DNA from: Neobacillus mesonae
Lineage (GTDB): Bacteria > Bacillota > Bacilli > Paenibacillales > Paenibacillaceae
Direction of reading: 5' to 3'
Assembly: GCA_023715865.1 (NCBI GenBank)
Contig: JAMBOW010000001.1
Span: 248,001 to 312,000, forward strand
Length of the DNA stretch: 64,000 bases
Position numbers and translations under genes: made by a program. Shown here one piece after another: positions 45,829-54,146 of this stretch (position 1 is its first letter; each line of letters starts with the position of its first letter). The notes under the pieces were generated by a model that made no database searches, was not told the DNA's origin, and saw only the letters and a program-made list of their open reading frames with translations.

Positions 45829-45920
45829 CAAACGGGGCTGCCCCGTTTGAGATATAGTGATCAAAACACCTTTAAAATAATGCAGCCAGTCGTCGATAAT
45901 GAATCGGCGACTGGTTATTT
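45829..45920 (+). terminator. Tandem hairpins downstream of the aldo/keto reductase
   Basis: First CAAACGGGG / CCCCGTTTG (45829-45849, loop CTG, no T-run), then CCAGTCG / CGACTGG (45886-45914) with inner CGAT/ATCG pairing and a TTATTTAGTTT tail. The second is the better terminator. The rest of the interval to 46131 has no gene. Confidence 0.7.
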
Positions 45921-46131
45921 AGTTTCGTTTGAATGCGATCGGAATTCCATACAACAAATTTGTCTAACTACGATTAAATCTGAAAGTTTCGATGTCACTT
46001 GATGATTTCATAACGGTCTAGTTACACTTACGACTAAAGTCCAAGGTAAGGTCTAGTCTTAAGCCGTTTCTCAGCTCCCCTCAATGATATGTAAAATACT
46101 TACAACAAATAATCGGTGAGGTGGGAGAACA

Positions 46132-47019
46132 ATGACTGCTGTAGAAACGGAGAATATGGATACTACAAACAGATCACTTAAGTTTTTTGAAGGAGAGAGG
46201 TGGCTGGTACTTACTGGTCTGCTCGGTTTTTTACTTGCAGGGATTTGTGCGGTATGGGTCTTGTTTAACGGAGGAGATGTGGCACCAGATGGTAGTGTCT
46301 CTGATGCATTTTCTTTTAATGCCGCGCTGGGAATATTCCTACTGTCAACGGCGGCTATCGCACCATTTTCGGCACTCAGTATGAAAGGCAGGTCATTCTT
46401 CCGATGGTCCTACATTCTTCTTGCTCTCTATTCCTACTTTGCTGAAACCGTACAAAATTTTCGAGGGGTGGATCCAAGGTTTGTGAAGAGTGGTATTCCC
46501 TTTGACAACATTATCGGTATTATTTTTAGTATTGCTGCTCTGTTACTGGTCCTTTGCTATCTATTTTTTGCTGTTCAATTTTTCCGCAAAAAAGCATATG
46601 TACTCCGCCCAGCACTGGTTACAGGTATCCGATATGCAATGATCGCAGTCATGTTTTCGTTTATCGCTGGTATATGGATTTCCGTGAACAATGGCCGTAT
46701 TGTCGGTGATCACGGGAATATAATTGTTCTGCACGGCCTTGGCTTTCATGCGCTGCAAGCTATACCAGTAGTCGCTTGGCTGTCTGAACGTCTTACATCT
46801 GCAATAAAAACCCCCAGAATATGGACTCATGTGGCAGGTATTAGCTATTTACTCGGTTTACTCGCACTCGGCTGGCAGACCTATCTTGGCCGCAGCCTCT
46901 TCGAATGGTCTCTACTTTCGGTTTTTGTCTTCAGCTGTTTGTTTATCTCATTATTCACAGGGGTGCAAGTACTGTATAAAGCTTTGTCGGGCAGGTCTAA
47001 AGCTAAAATATGGGGTTGA
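46132..47019 (+). CDS. Polytopic membrane protein of unknown function
   Basis: 295 residues, GGTGAGGTGGGAG before ATG. About eight hydrophobic segments, starting near residue 25, with short loops and a conserved-looking VLHGLGFHALQAIPVVAWL stretch near 200-220 whose histidines could bind a metal or haem. No family recognised. Stands alone. Confidence 0.65.
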   Translation: MTAVETENMDTTNRSLKFFEGERWLVLTGLLGFLLAGICAVWVLFNGGDVAPDGSVSDAFSFNAALGIFLLSTAAIAPFSALSMKGRSFFRWSYILLALYSYFAETVQNFRGVDPRFVKSGIPFDNIIGIIFSIAALLLVLCYLFFAVQFFRKKAYVLRPALVTGIRYAMIAVMFSFIAGIWISVNNGRIVGDHGNIIVLHGLGFHALQAIPVVAWLSERLTSAIKTPRIWTHVAGISYLLGLLALGWQTYLGRSLFEWSLLSVFVFSCLFISLFTGVQVLYKALSGRSKAKIWG

Positions 47020-47571
47020 ATTCAAAGCCAGCATCGATGGAAGTTTGTCGCAGCTTAGTGACAATAACATAAATGCTTTACTGAAATGTCAGAGGACAAA
47101 ATCCTATTACCTATGGCGTAATGAATAAAAACATGTTTCTATTGACCAGGCGACATCCCAGTTTGTTAAATTTGTATATACGTCGATTGATGCTTATATC
47201 GGATTGTCAGAGCGAAAAGTTCATTGATGAACTTTTAAGATATTCCGATGGTTAAGACTTAAAAAAGACAGCCGATCATTTTGATCAGTTGTCTAATTAA
47301 TGTAAGTTAGGATAATAATGTAGTCCTATTGAAAGTCGCTATTAAAGCGGCTTTCAATAGGACTACAATTTTAGATGAACATATAATACGGCATTTTAGC
47401 TTATATGCTTTGGCAAAATTGACAAGAACTTGGTTACTTGGTCGATTAGACAATTACCTGAGTATAGTTGTTTAAGCTATTCATTAAGCCAACGGGAAGG
47501 TTGGCCAATCCGGCTCTGCAGTTCAGAGAAGTGCCTGTTGATGCGAGGCAGTGGACATCCATTTTGGAACA
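47020..47571. other. Gene-free stretch with hairpins and a repeat arm
   Basis: No supported gene in 552 bases. It holds an imperfect stem at 47266-47293 (AGACAGCCGATCA / TGATCAGTTGTCT) that may terminate the membrane-protein gene, the long inverted repeat at 47319-47367, and a repeat arm (TTAAGCCAACGGGAAGGTTGG) at 47483-47503. Confidence 0.5.
47319..47367. repeat. Long perfect inverted repeat (17-bp arms)
   Basis: TGTAGTCCTATTGAAAG (47319-47335) and its exact reverse complement (47351-47367) enclose a 15-base centre that itself contains CGCT/AGCG. On both strands the tail is not strongly T-rich, so it may be a mobile-element or regulatory hairpin rather than a terminator. Confidence 0.7.
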
Positions 47572-48093
47572 TCAAATGCCATTTACAATAAAGAGCAAAC
47601 TTAATAATAGTATCAATGCAACAGTTCCGGCTGATGCAATAATGTTGAAAATTCTGTTCGTTTTTAATTTAGTTCGAGTCAGTTTTAGTACAACATAATA
47701 GAACCCGATTCCAACGATTCCACCAAGTGTATTGTTAATTAGATCCGTTATATCACTAGCACCAATTCCGAATATAAATTGGAGAAATTCATACATAAGA
47801 CTTACACTTATTATGATGGCTACTCTTTTTAAAACGGACCATTTCGTTAACATGCTGATATAAATTCCAAAAGGAATAAACGCAAGCATATTGTATAACA
47901 GCTCTTGAATGTCTATCTCGTTGTTGACTATGACAGAATCACCAAAAGGAACGAGGTTTATGTTTCTTATTTCAGGTAGATCTTGAATAGAAAAAGCCAT
48001 TTTGAATACTATGATCCACGTAAGTGTCAAAAAATAGAATCCAGATAAAAAATAAGTGAGTTTTGATGTCTGCTCTAGCTGTTTGTTCTTCAT
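47572..48093 (-). CDS. VanZ-family membrane protein
   Basis: 173 residues. Four to five membrane helices and the VanZ hallmarks NLVPFGDS near residue 46, LLYNMLAFIPFGIYISML, and SLMYEFLQFIFGIGASDITDLINNTLGGIVGIGFYY. VanZ proteins lower teicoplanin sensitivity in some strains, but most chromosomal homologues have unknown roles. Start ATG preceded by GGAGGAAG on the minus strand. Stands alone. Confidence 0.92.
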   Translation of the reverse strand: MKNKQLEQTSKLTYFLSGFYFLTLTWIIVFKMAFSIQDLPEIRNINLVPFGDSVIVNNEIDIQELLYNMLAFIPFGIYISMLTKWSVLKRVAIIISVSLMYEFLQFIFGIGASDITDLINNTLGGIVGIGFYYVVLKLTRTKLKTNRIFNIIASAGTVALILLLSLLFIVNGI

Positions 48094-48137
48094 TCTTCCT
48101 CCATTTTAAGACAACATTGTTTTATTAACACGATTTA

Positions 48138-48195
48138 ATCTAACGGGAAACGTTAGTTGAAATACCAAGGAGCAGATTTCCAGTTGGCAGTATGT
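48138..48195 (+). repeat. Dispersed repeat copy F (right half deleted)
   Basis: Left arm CTAACGGGAAACGTTAGTTG at 48140-48159 and the left stem AAGGAGCAG are present; the hairpin is cut after CCAGTTGGCAG, with no right stem, T-run or right arm. It lies between two minus-strand genes, so unlike the complete copies it cannot act as a terminator there. Confidence 0.8.
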
Positions 48196-48211
48196 GACGA
48201 CTAAGAAAGAA

Positions 48212-48958
48212 TTAATTCAGAACTTCGAAATCATCGTGTAATCTCCGAATACGGTAAGCGTTCATGGAAAATTCGCGCAGCTCCTCAAGAATGGTATAAT
48301 TCGCCCATGCACCTGCGAAAGCGCCAATTCCAGGCAGCATCTGCAGCATTTTCCGGAAATCAATGGCGTCGCGATACTCAATCTGAAATGTATCCCAGTC
48401 CATAGTCTGGGCGTATTCAGCGTCGGAGAGCCATTGTTCTTTTTCAATATGCCAATGCTTGATGGATTCCAACAATTTAACACGGTTTTCGGGTCCCGAA
48501 AATGTCATTTGAAATACCTTAAGAATGAATACACGCTCCGAGAAATGTTTGGTGTCATAACCGTAAACATGCGCCAGCTCGAACAAAAATTTCATCTTGA
48601 TCGCAATCAAAGCTGGAAAGTCTACCATGCTAAACATAATACCGCCTGCTCCCGTTCCTGCGCCTTCGGCAACCGCTATTTTTTGGTACAGAGTAAACAA
48701 CTCTTTTGCATCCTGATCGGCAGACTCCAGTTCCAATTTACGATGCACCGGACGGCTAGGTGTATATTCCGCTCCGAACAGTGCCGTACGTACGATTGAT
48801 CGTATGGTGGTCGTAATGATACTGTGCACCTTCGGGGGAATCAAATGATTAATTCGATTGCCGATTGTTTTCGATGTTTTTTCCAGCCAACCCGGCGGAT
48901 TGAACATTTTTTGCTCCCAGTTGGTAAGTTCCCTCTGTACTTTATCTTCGTAATTCAT
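48212..48958 (-). CDS. EcsC-family protein
   Basis: 248 residues from ATG 48958, preceded on the minus strand by TAGGAGGAG; a TTG six bases further out is less likely. EcsC pattern: GTGAGGIMFSMVDFPALIAIKMKFLFELAHVYGYD and LQMLPGIGAFAGAWANYTILEELREFSMNAYRIR. EcsC-like proteins sit at the membrane and are linked to secretion in Bacillus, though here the ABC partners EcsAB are absent. Role unknown. Confidence 0.92.
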   Translation of the reverse strand: MNYEDKVQRELTNWEQKMFNPPGWLEKTSKTIGNRINHLIPPKVHSIITTTIRSIVRTALFGAEYTPSRPVHRKLELESADQDAKELFTLYQKIAVAEGAGTGAGGIMFSMVDFPALIAIKMKFLFELAHVYGYDTKHFSERVFILKVFQMTFSGPENRVKLLESIKHWHIEKEQWLSDAEYAQTMDWDTFQIEYRDAIDFRKMLQMLPGIGAFAGAWANYTILEELREFSMNAYRIRRLHDDFEVLN

Positions 48959-49174
48959 GATCAATCGCTCCTCCTAAAGACCTGGCTATATTGTAACGAT
49001 TATCTCTGTGTTTCGGAACAGACTGAGGTCAGGTAACGCACCTCGACTAAAGTCCAGCATCGAGATAGGTATAGCATTACTGTATTGAATGATAAGAATG
49101 AAAGATTACTTGTTAAGAATCCTGTACGAGTTAGGAAATACCAGTCGGACATGTCGATAAAAAGAAACCAAATG

Positions 49175-49232
49175 GTCAGCAGCTGTGCAATGGATTGGCT
49201 GCTTTTTCTTTAAGCTAACGGGCAGATTACGC
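49175..49232 (+). repeat. Dispersed repeat copy H (right half only)
   Basis: GCAGC (49179-49183) / GCTGC (49198-49202) with TTTTTC, then the right arm TTAAGCTAACGGGCAG at 49210-49225. The left arm is missing. No gene ends upstream on the plus strand. Confidence 0.75.
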
Positions 49233-49337
49233 TCATTAAATTGTGTGTTGTTACACCGATCTAATTATTTTATAATGAGTAAAAATACACTCAAAATAGA
49301 AGCAAACGTTTGCCAGATGGGGAGGAACTAGCTAGCT

Positions 49338-49550
49338 AATCTGCTAGTCCTTATCAATCAAGCAGGCGCTGCTACAGCCTCTGAAAATCATGAAGAGATT
49401 CTGCAGGTCCATGCCAGATTTCTTGATGCTACGTCGCAACTTATTCGAAAGGGTCGGCAGCTTAGGGAATTCTGCTCAGGTGCTATGCATGAGATGGCAG
49501 ACTATTTTTACGTTGTGGTTCAGGGATTGCTGAGAGGAAGGTTCTGCTAA
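49338..49550 (+). pseudogene. TetR-family regulator, C-terminal remnant
   Basis: Frame ...EEILQVHARFLDATSQLIRK then GRQLREFCSGAMHEMADYFY and VVVQGLLRG, ending TAA 49548. 'L...LI.KG...GEF..G.....A..F..VVQGLL' is the usual last two helices of TetR proteins. A TAG lies directly upstream in frame and the DNA-binding half is absent. The GGAGG at 49320 has no start codon. Confidence 0.55.
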
Positions 49551-49622
49551 AGAGCGACTTTACCATTCACTCACCATCTGTCCTCACTGCATTTCTATTT
49601 TAAGGAAAGGGAGTGCCTTGTT

Positions 49623-50216
49623 TTGCTTAACGTGGTTCGAGCCGATCAAGCTGACTTTGATGTGAGGCGAGGGATATCTGAAGTATTTGCAGAAGGATAC
49701 GCACAGTGGCTTGTGTTTTTCTCGAAGGATCCGAAAAAGATTGCTGCAGCGTTCGCCCATATGTTCATTCTGGATCAATTTTATGTGGCTGTAACCAATG
49801 GAAAAGTGGTCGGAATGACTGCCTGCACGGATGGAAATTCACTCTCGGTTAAACTGGATAAAAAGGAACTTCGCAAACATTTAGGCTTTTTTAAAGGCAC
49901 TATGGCTAGTATTTTCTTAAAAAAAGAATTTGAAACTACCCTTGATTATCCTTCATCCAATGTAGGCTCCATCGAATTTGTAGGGACGGCCGCTGAATTC
50001 AGGGGACAAGGTGTTAGTTCACAATTAATCCGTTATATCCTTGAGCATACACAACATCAAGTTTACGTGATTAAAGAAGTCGCTGATACCAATATTCCAG
50101 CCATGAATCTCTACCATAAATTAGGTTTTGAAGAATACAACCACAAACCTATACCTGCATATCGGGCAAAGAAAATTGGAATCAATCGCATGGTTTCGTT
50201 GAGGTATACGAAATGA
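49623..50216 (+). CDS. GNAT-family N-acetyltransferase
   Basis: 197 residues from TTG 49623, with AAGGAAAGGGAG upstream. GNAT core: FYVAVTNGKVVGMTACTDG strand pair, acetyl-CoA loop GTAAEFRGQGVSSQLIRYIL, and DTNIPAMNLYHKLGFEEYN. An insert with KLDKKELRKHLGFFKG is seen in a Bacillales subgroup. Substrate unknown. Single gene. Confidence 0.88.
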   Translation: MLNVVRADQADFDVRRGISEVFAEGYAQWLVFFSKDPKKIAAAFAHMFILDQFYVAVTNGKVVGMTACTDGNSLSVKLDKKELRKHLGFFKGTMASIFLKKEFETTLDYPSSNVGSIEFVGTAAEFRGQGVSSQLIRYILEHTQHQVYVIKEVADTNIPAMNLYHKLGFEEYNHKPIPAYRAKKIGINRMVSLRYTK

Positions 50217-50464
50217 CTTTCCCACTTTAAATCCTTAATTAGCAAGAAAAGTTAGTTCAATAAAACACATTTATATAGAAGAAACACAATTTTGTTCGTA
50301 CCGATTTTGTAACGATATAATTTGAAAAACATTGATTAGATTGTACTTATACATATATCCTTTAAAAAAGAGTTTCATGAGAAAATGAAAAACTATAAAA
50401 CCATTCATTACTCAATGTCTGAGATGGAATGGAATACTACAAAAGATTCTTATATCATAACTTG

Positions 50465-50560
50465 AGGCTCTGTCAGCTTATTTACTGATAGGAGTCTTTT
50501 TTAATTCGAAAAGGGCTATATGATTATAAATTTGTTAAGCTAACGGACAGGTTAGTTTAG
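50465..50560 (+). other. Hairpin and isolated repeat arm
   Basis: TGTCAG (50471-50476) / CTGATA (50485-50490) with a following GGAGTCTTTTTT tail is a moderate terminator, 250 bases after the GNAT gene. At 50534-50558 the dispersed-repeat right arm (GTTAAGCTAACGGACAGG then TTAGTTT) stands alone. No gene seen in the rest of 50217-50634. Confidence 0.6.
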
Positions 50561-50634
50561 TTACATCATGAATAAAATTATATGTGTAACCCGATATAGA
50601 CCATCGTATAAAGTGTTTTCTGAATGGGGAAAGT

Positions 50635-51288
50635 ATGAGCAAAAAAAGGTGGATGAGAGTGTACCGTTTATTAGTGTTATTACCTTGTCTGTTTCTGCTG
50701 ATCATACCAGCTTATGCTTACCACCCTGCTGAAAATTCAAATCCTCTTATAAACGATCTCCGTAAAGGTGGGTATGTACTTTATGTTCGCCATGGGGAGG
50801 CTAATTTAGGAGAGGATCAACAAGGTTTTAGTTTGACGGATTGTTCTACTCAAAGGAATTTAAGCGATAGAGGTAAGGATCAGGCAAAGAAGTATGGTGA
50901 AGCGATTCGAAAACTGAATATACCCGTTAGTTTTCCAGTAGAATCAAGTCCACTTTGTAGAACTGTACAAACAGCAGAAGCTGCTTTTGGTACACAACAT
51001 GTAGCTGTAAATGACTTTTGGTTGAGAATATATGAACTTAGCAAGAACATGAATACTGAGAATGCACAGAATACAGTTCAAGCCTTTACGAGTGAAATTG
51101 AACCTCTTCCTCCCAATGAATCGAATAGGGTCATCATCGCCCACTCTTTTCCACAAGGTATAGGGTTAGGGGATATTCCATATATGGGGACAGTAATAAT
51201 TAAACCGCTCGGAACCCAGAGAGGGTATGAGGTTATTAAAAGACTAACACTAGAAGATGTACTACGGTTGGCTGAAATGCAGGAGTAA
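50635..51288 (+). CDS. Secreted histidine phosphatase-family protein
   Basis: 217 residues; GGGGAAAG before ATG. A signal peptide (MSKKRWMRVYRLLVLLPCLF...AYA) suggests export. Catalytic R52-H53-G54-E (YVRHGEA) is followed by a second arginine in the SSPLCRTVQTAEAAFG segment and a late histidine in VIIAHSFPQG. Closest in form to secreted phosphoglycerate-mutase-like phosphatases rather than glycolytic enzymes. Substrate outside the cell unknown. Confidence 0.9.
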   Translation: MSKKRWMRVYRLLVLLPCLFLLIIPAYAYHPAENSNPLINDLRKGGYVLYVRHGEANLGEDQQGFSLTDCSTQRNLSDRGKDQAKKYGEAIRKLNIPVSFPVESSPLCRTVQTAEAAFGTQHVAVNDFWLRIYELSKNMNTENAQNTVQAFTSEIEPLPPNESNRVIIAHSFPQGIGLGDIPYMGTVIIKPLGTQRGYEVIKRLTLEDVLRLAEMQE

Positions 51289-51311
51289 ACATAATGAGAT
51301 AGAAAACAAAG

Positions 51312-51367
51312 CAGGAAGCACCTATTAAATGGCTGAATGGCTATTTATCGAGATGCTTCCTGTTTTT
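51312..51367 (+). terminator. Terminator of the histidine phosphatase gene
   Basis: CAGGAAGCA (51312-51320) / TGCTTCCTG (51354-51362) with a TTTTTG tail; the long loop carries smaller inverted words (GGCT/GGCT region). Confidence 0.8.
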
Positions 51368-51441
51368 GTTGCTATAGAAGGGGGGACGAAATATTGCTCA
51401 AAAGCAACAATAAGTCCTTGTCCAGTTGTAGAATAGTGCGT

Positions 51442-53253
51442 CTATTCCAACTCTATGGGTAAATGACTAGTTTCATTTTCGCAGGTCGAATTGGTCAGCG
51501 CAGGGAACGTCAGTTTAATAAGCGTGCCTTCACCGATGGTTGACTCCACCGTAATCGTTCCCTTGTGCGCTGCAACGACAGCGTATGCGATACTCATGCC
51601 AAGACCCACTCCATCAATGCCCTCGTCAGTGTTCGTTCCTCGATAATAGCGATCGAAAAGGCGGGCTTGTGTCTCTTCGTCCATACCTACACCGTTATCA
51701 TGAACGGTGACGATGGCGAGATCCCCTTCACGCAAAACACTCAGTACAATTTCTGTGCCCGGAGGGTTATGCTTCATAGCATTGGAGATTAGGTTGTCAA
51801 GAAGGCGTTGGAACCACTTGGGATTCGCCAAGATATCAAGTGGAGTTCTACTTTCTTCAAAGTCGAAAATCACGTTCTGCAAGGCTGCATCATTGACGTA
51901 GCGCAGTACGGCGCGTCGGACGAATTCATTAAGTTCGAGTGGTTCGAGCTTCTCGCCCGGCGTATGATTTTTAAGCTCGAAAGTCAGCGAAAAGTCTTGC
52001 AGTAGTTCCAGCATATAAGTGCTTTTTTCGCGGATGGTGCCGCCAATCTCCCTCAGTTCCTCTTCACTCCAGCTGAATTGTCCGCTCTCAAGCAGATGGC
52101 CATACCCCTGGACAGTGGTAAGTGGTGTGCGCAGGTCGTGCGATATGCCGGTCATCCATTCCTCGCGGGACTGTTCCAGACGCAGGCGCTCGCTGCGGGC
52201 AAGCGCTAGTTTATCCGCCATATCGGAAAAGCCCGCAATTACTTCATGGTACAGCTTATAGCGTGCGCGAAAGCGGCCATTCTTTTTGAAAATTTTCCTG
52301 CGCTCTTTTCCGGTAAAGACCTGTTCGTATTCGCCTCGGCCCATTCGTTCAAAGCCACGCATAAATAGCAGCAGAGGTCCGCCGTATCGATAGCCATGCC
52401 AGATTGCAAGGCCGAGAGCCAGTAATAGAATCGCTACGCCGATGATAATCGAAACGATCAGCATCGTGCGAAATATCGGCTGGTTCTGCTGTTCTTCACC
52501 GCTTCGTGGCCGCTCAAGCAGCCAAGTATATCCAGAAGCCGGATCATAATGATACGAGATTTCAGCGCTCGACTTACCCGGTTGCTGACGCATCTCGATT
52601 AGATCCAGCGCACCGTATGTCTTATTGTCAAAAGGAAGCCCAAGGTTTTGTACGATCTGGCCGTTCTCGTCCACCACGATAAGAGAGACTCCGTAAGCTT
52701 CTGCTATTTCACCAAGCATTCCAGCCGCTGGATCCGGAACCCGTCCGATATTCGCATATTGTTCATACCATTCCTCAAGCCTTGTTCCGTCTGCATCTTT
52801 CCGTCCCAGTAAGTACAAGTTTCGTGAACCCATAAACTCTTCATATAACGTCGTGACCCGGTATTCATTAAGCCTTCTCGTATCGCTGATGCGTAATAGA
52901 TCTGCAGCAGAGTAGTGCTCTGGTAGATTCTCTGGCACGTTTGCAGCATAAACCTCTTGCCCGTTTTCGTCGACGATCTGGAGCCAATAGCCTTTCTGTT
53001 CGAGCTGATCCGGCCAGAAAGAAGGAAGATCGACATTATCGCCCTCAATTAACGTTTCCACTGACAGCGAATCCAGCATGTCGGAAGGCGCGTCGGTCTT
53101 CAGTTGTTCGTTACCGATGTAATACATAATCGCGAATAAAGAAATGAAAACAATGGCTAGCACCAACAACCAGATCGTGAAGAATTGGAGTGTAAAATGA
53201 AATCCCAATCGCCTAGCGATCCGGCTCCGTTTAATTTTCGCCTGCTTTTTCAT
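51442..53253 (-). CDS. OmpR-class sensor histidine kinase
   Basis: 603 residues. Membrane helix at about 22-46, long extracellular sensor, second helix at about 265-288, HAMP, then HisKA with phosphoacceptor H372 (GISHDLRTPLTTVQGYG) and HATPase_c (NLISNAMKHNPPGTEI, VHDNGVGMDEE, GVGLGMSIAYAV). Overlaps the response regulator gene by four bases (ATGA), so the two are translationally coupled. Signal unknown; many such Bacillales kinases sense envelope stress or peptide antibiotics. Confidence 0.94.
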   Translation of the reverse strand: MKKQAKIKRSRIARRLGFHFTLQFFTIWLLVLAIVFISLFAIMYYIGNEQLKTDAPSDMLDSLSVETLIEGDNVDLPSFWPDQLEQKGYWLQIVDENGQEVYAANVPENLPEHYSAADLLRISDTRRLNEYRVTTLYEEFMGSRNLYLLGRKDADGTRLEEWYEQYANIGRVPDPAAGMLGEIAEAYGVSLIVVDENGQIVQNLGLPFDNKTYGALDLIEMRQQPGKSSAEISYHYDPASGYTWLLERPRSGEEQQNQPIFRTMLIVSIIIGVAILLLALGLAIWHGYRYGGPLLLFMRGFERMGRGEYEQVFTGKERRKIFKKNGRFRARYKLYHEVIAGFSDMADKLALARSERLRLEQSREEWMTGISHDLRTPLTTVQGYGHLLESGQFSWSEEELREIGGTIREKSTYMLELLQDFSLTFELKNHTPGEKLEPLELNEFVRRAVLRYVNDAALQNVIFDFEESRTPLDILANPKWFQRLLDNLISNAMKHNPPGTEIVLSVLREGDLAIVTVHDNGVGMDEETQARLFDRYYRGTNTDEGIDGVGLGMSIAYAVVAAHKGTITVESTIGEGTLIKLTFPALTNSTCENETSHLPIELE

Positions 53254-53978
53254 GTGTTTACGCCTTTCACGAGCTTATAACCCAGTCCCCGGACGGTCAG
53301 AAGATAACGAGGGGAGCCTGGATCCGGTTCGATTCGTTCACGTATTTTTCGAATATGTACCATGACTGTATTGTCGTCGCCGAGTCCGTCGAAACCCCAG
53401 ACGGATTCGTACAGCTGGGATTTAGAGAAGACAATGTTCGGATTCCGGCACAGGAACAATAGCAGCTGGTAGACCTGAGCGGGGCAGGGCACAGTACGGC
53501 CACCCACAAGCAGCTCGCCGGCCCGTTCGTCGAGTACGAAGCCACCGAAGTCATAGCGCTGCCTTGGATCTTCATTTGGTGTGTTAGCTGTTTGAACCAA
53601 TGTCTCTCCTGTCCTTCTTCTCAAACGTGCTTTGATCCTGGCCGCTATCTCCAGTGGATTAAACGGCTTGGTAACGTAATCGTCCCCGCCGACTGCAAAG
53701 CCCGTCAGCCGGTCCAGATCTGTCGTACGTGCTGTCAGATAGATCAAATGCGCGTCAGACTGTGCGCGAATCTGTGGTCCGAGATCAAAGCCGGTGCGGT
53801 CAGGCAGCATGACGTCAAGCAGAATAATATCCGCACCGTTTTCGAGAAGCTGCCGCATACCATCTTCTGCGGTGCCTGCTGTATAAATATGTTGGAAGCC
53901 TTCCTTGCGCAGTACAATTTCAATCATCTGCACAATGGCTTTTTCGTCGTCCACGATCAGGATTTTCGCAGAATACAA
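53250..53978 (-). CDS. OmpR-family response regulator
   Basis: 242 residues. Receiver domain with acidic pocket (IVDDEK) and phosphoacceptor D55 (ILLDVMLPDRTG), switch K (YVTKPFNPLE), and a C-terminal winged helix (QVYQLLLFLCRNPNIVFSKSQLYESVWGF...VMVHIRKIRERIE). Partner of the overlapping kinase. Phased 11-bp repeats in the divergent promoter at 54071-54112 are its likely binding site. Confidence 0.95.
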   Translation of the reverse strand: MYSAKILIVDDEKAIVQMIEIVLRKEGFQHIYTAGTAEDGMRQLLENGADIILLDVMLPDRTGFDLGPQIRAQSDAHLIYLTARTTDLDRLTGFAVGGDDYVTKPFNPLEIAARIKARLRRRTGETLVQTANTPNEDPRQRYDFGGFVLDERAGELLVGGRTVPCPAQVYQLLLFLCRNPNIVFSKSQLYESVWGFDGLGDDNTVMVHIRKIRERIEPDPGSPRYLLTVRGLGYKLVKGVNT

Positions 53979-54070
53979 CGTAAGTTCCCCCCTTGATAGT
54001 ATATCGCCTAAAACATTGTATCAGAGAAATCTTAACAATGGCTAAAGCAATTGGCGTGTCTGTTGCCCGG

Positions 54071-54112
54071 CGTTAAGGAAACGTTAAGGAGGGCTTTAAC
54101 ATACGTTTAGAA
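54071..54112 (+). promoter_or_regulatory. Phased 11-bp direct repeats before the DUF418 gene
   Basis: CGTTAAGGA at 54071-54079 and again at 54082-54090, a weaker GCTTTAACA at 54093-54101, and CGTTTAGAA at 54104-54112, each 11 bases apart. This one-helix-turn spacing is typical for dimers or tandem dimers of OmpR/PhoB-type regulators, and the gene for one is divergent. Confidence 0.65.
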
Positions 54113-54146
54113 CGAAGCTTTATGCTGAAGACAGAGGTGATCGATT

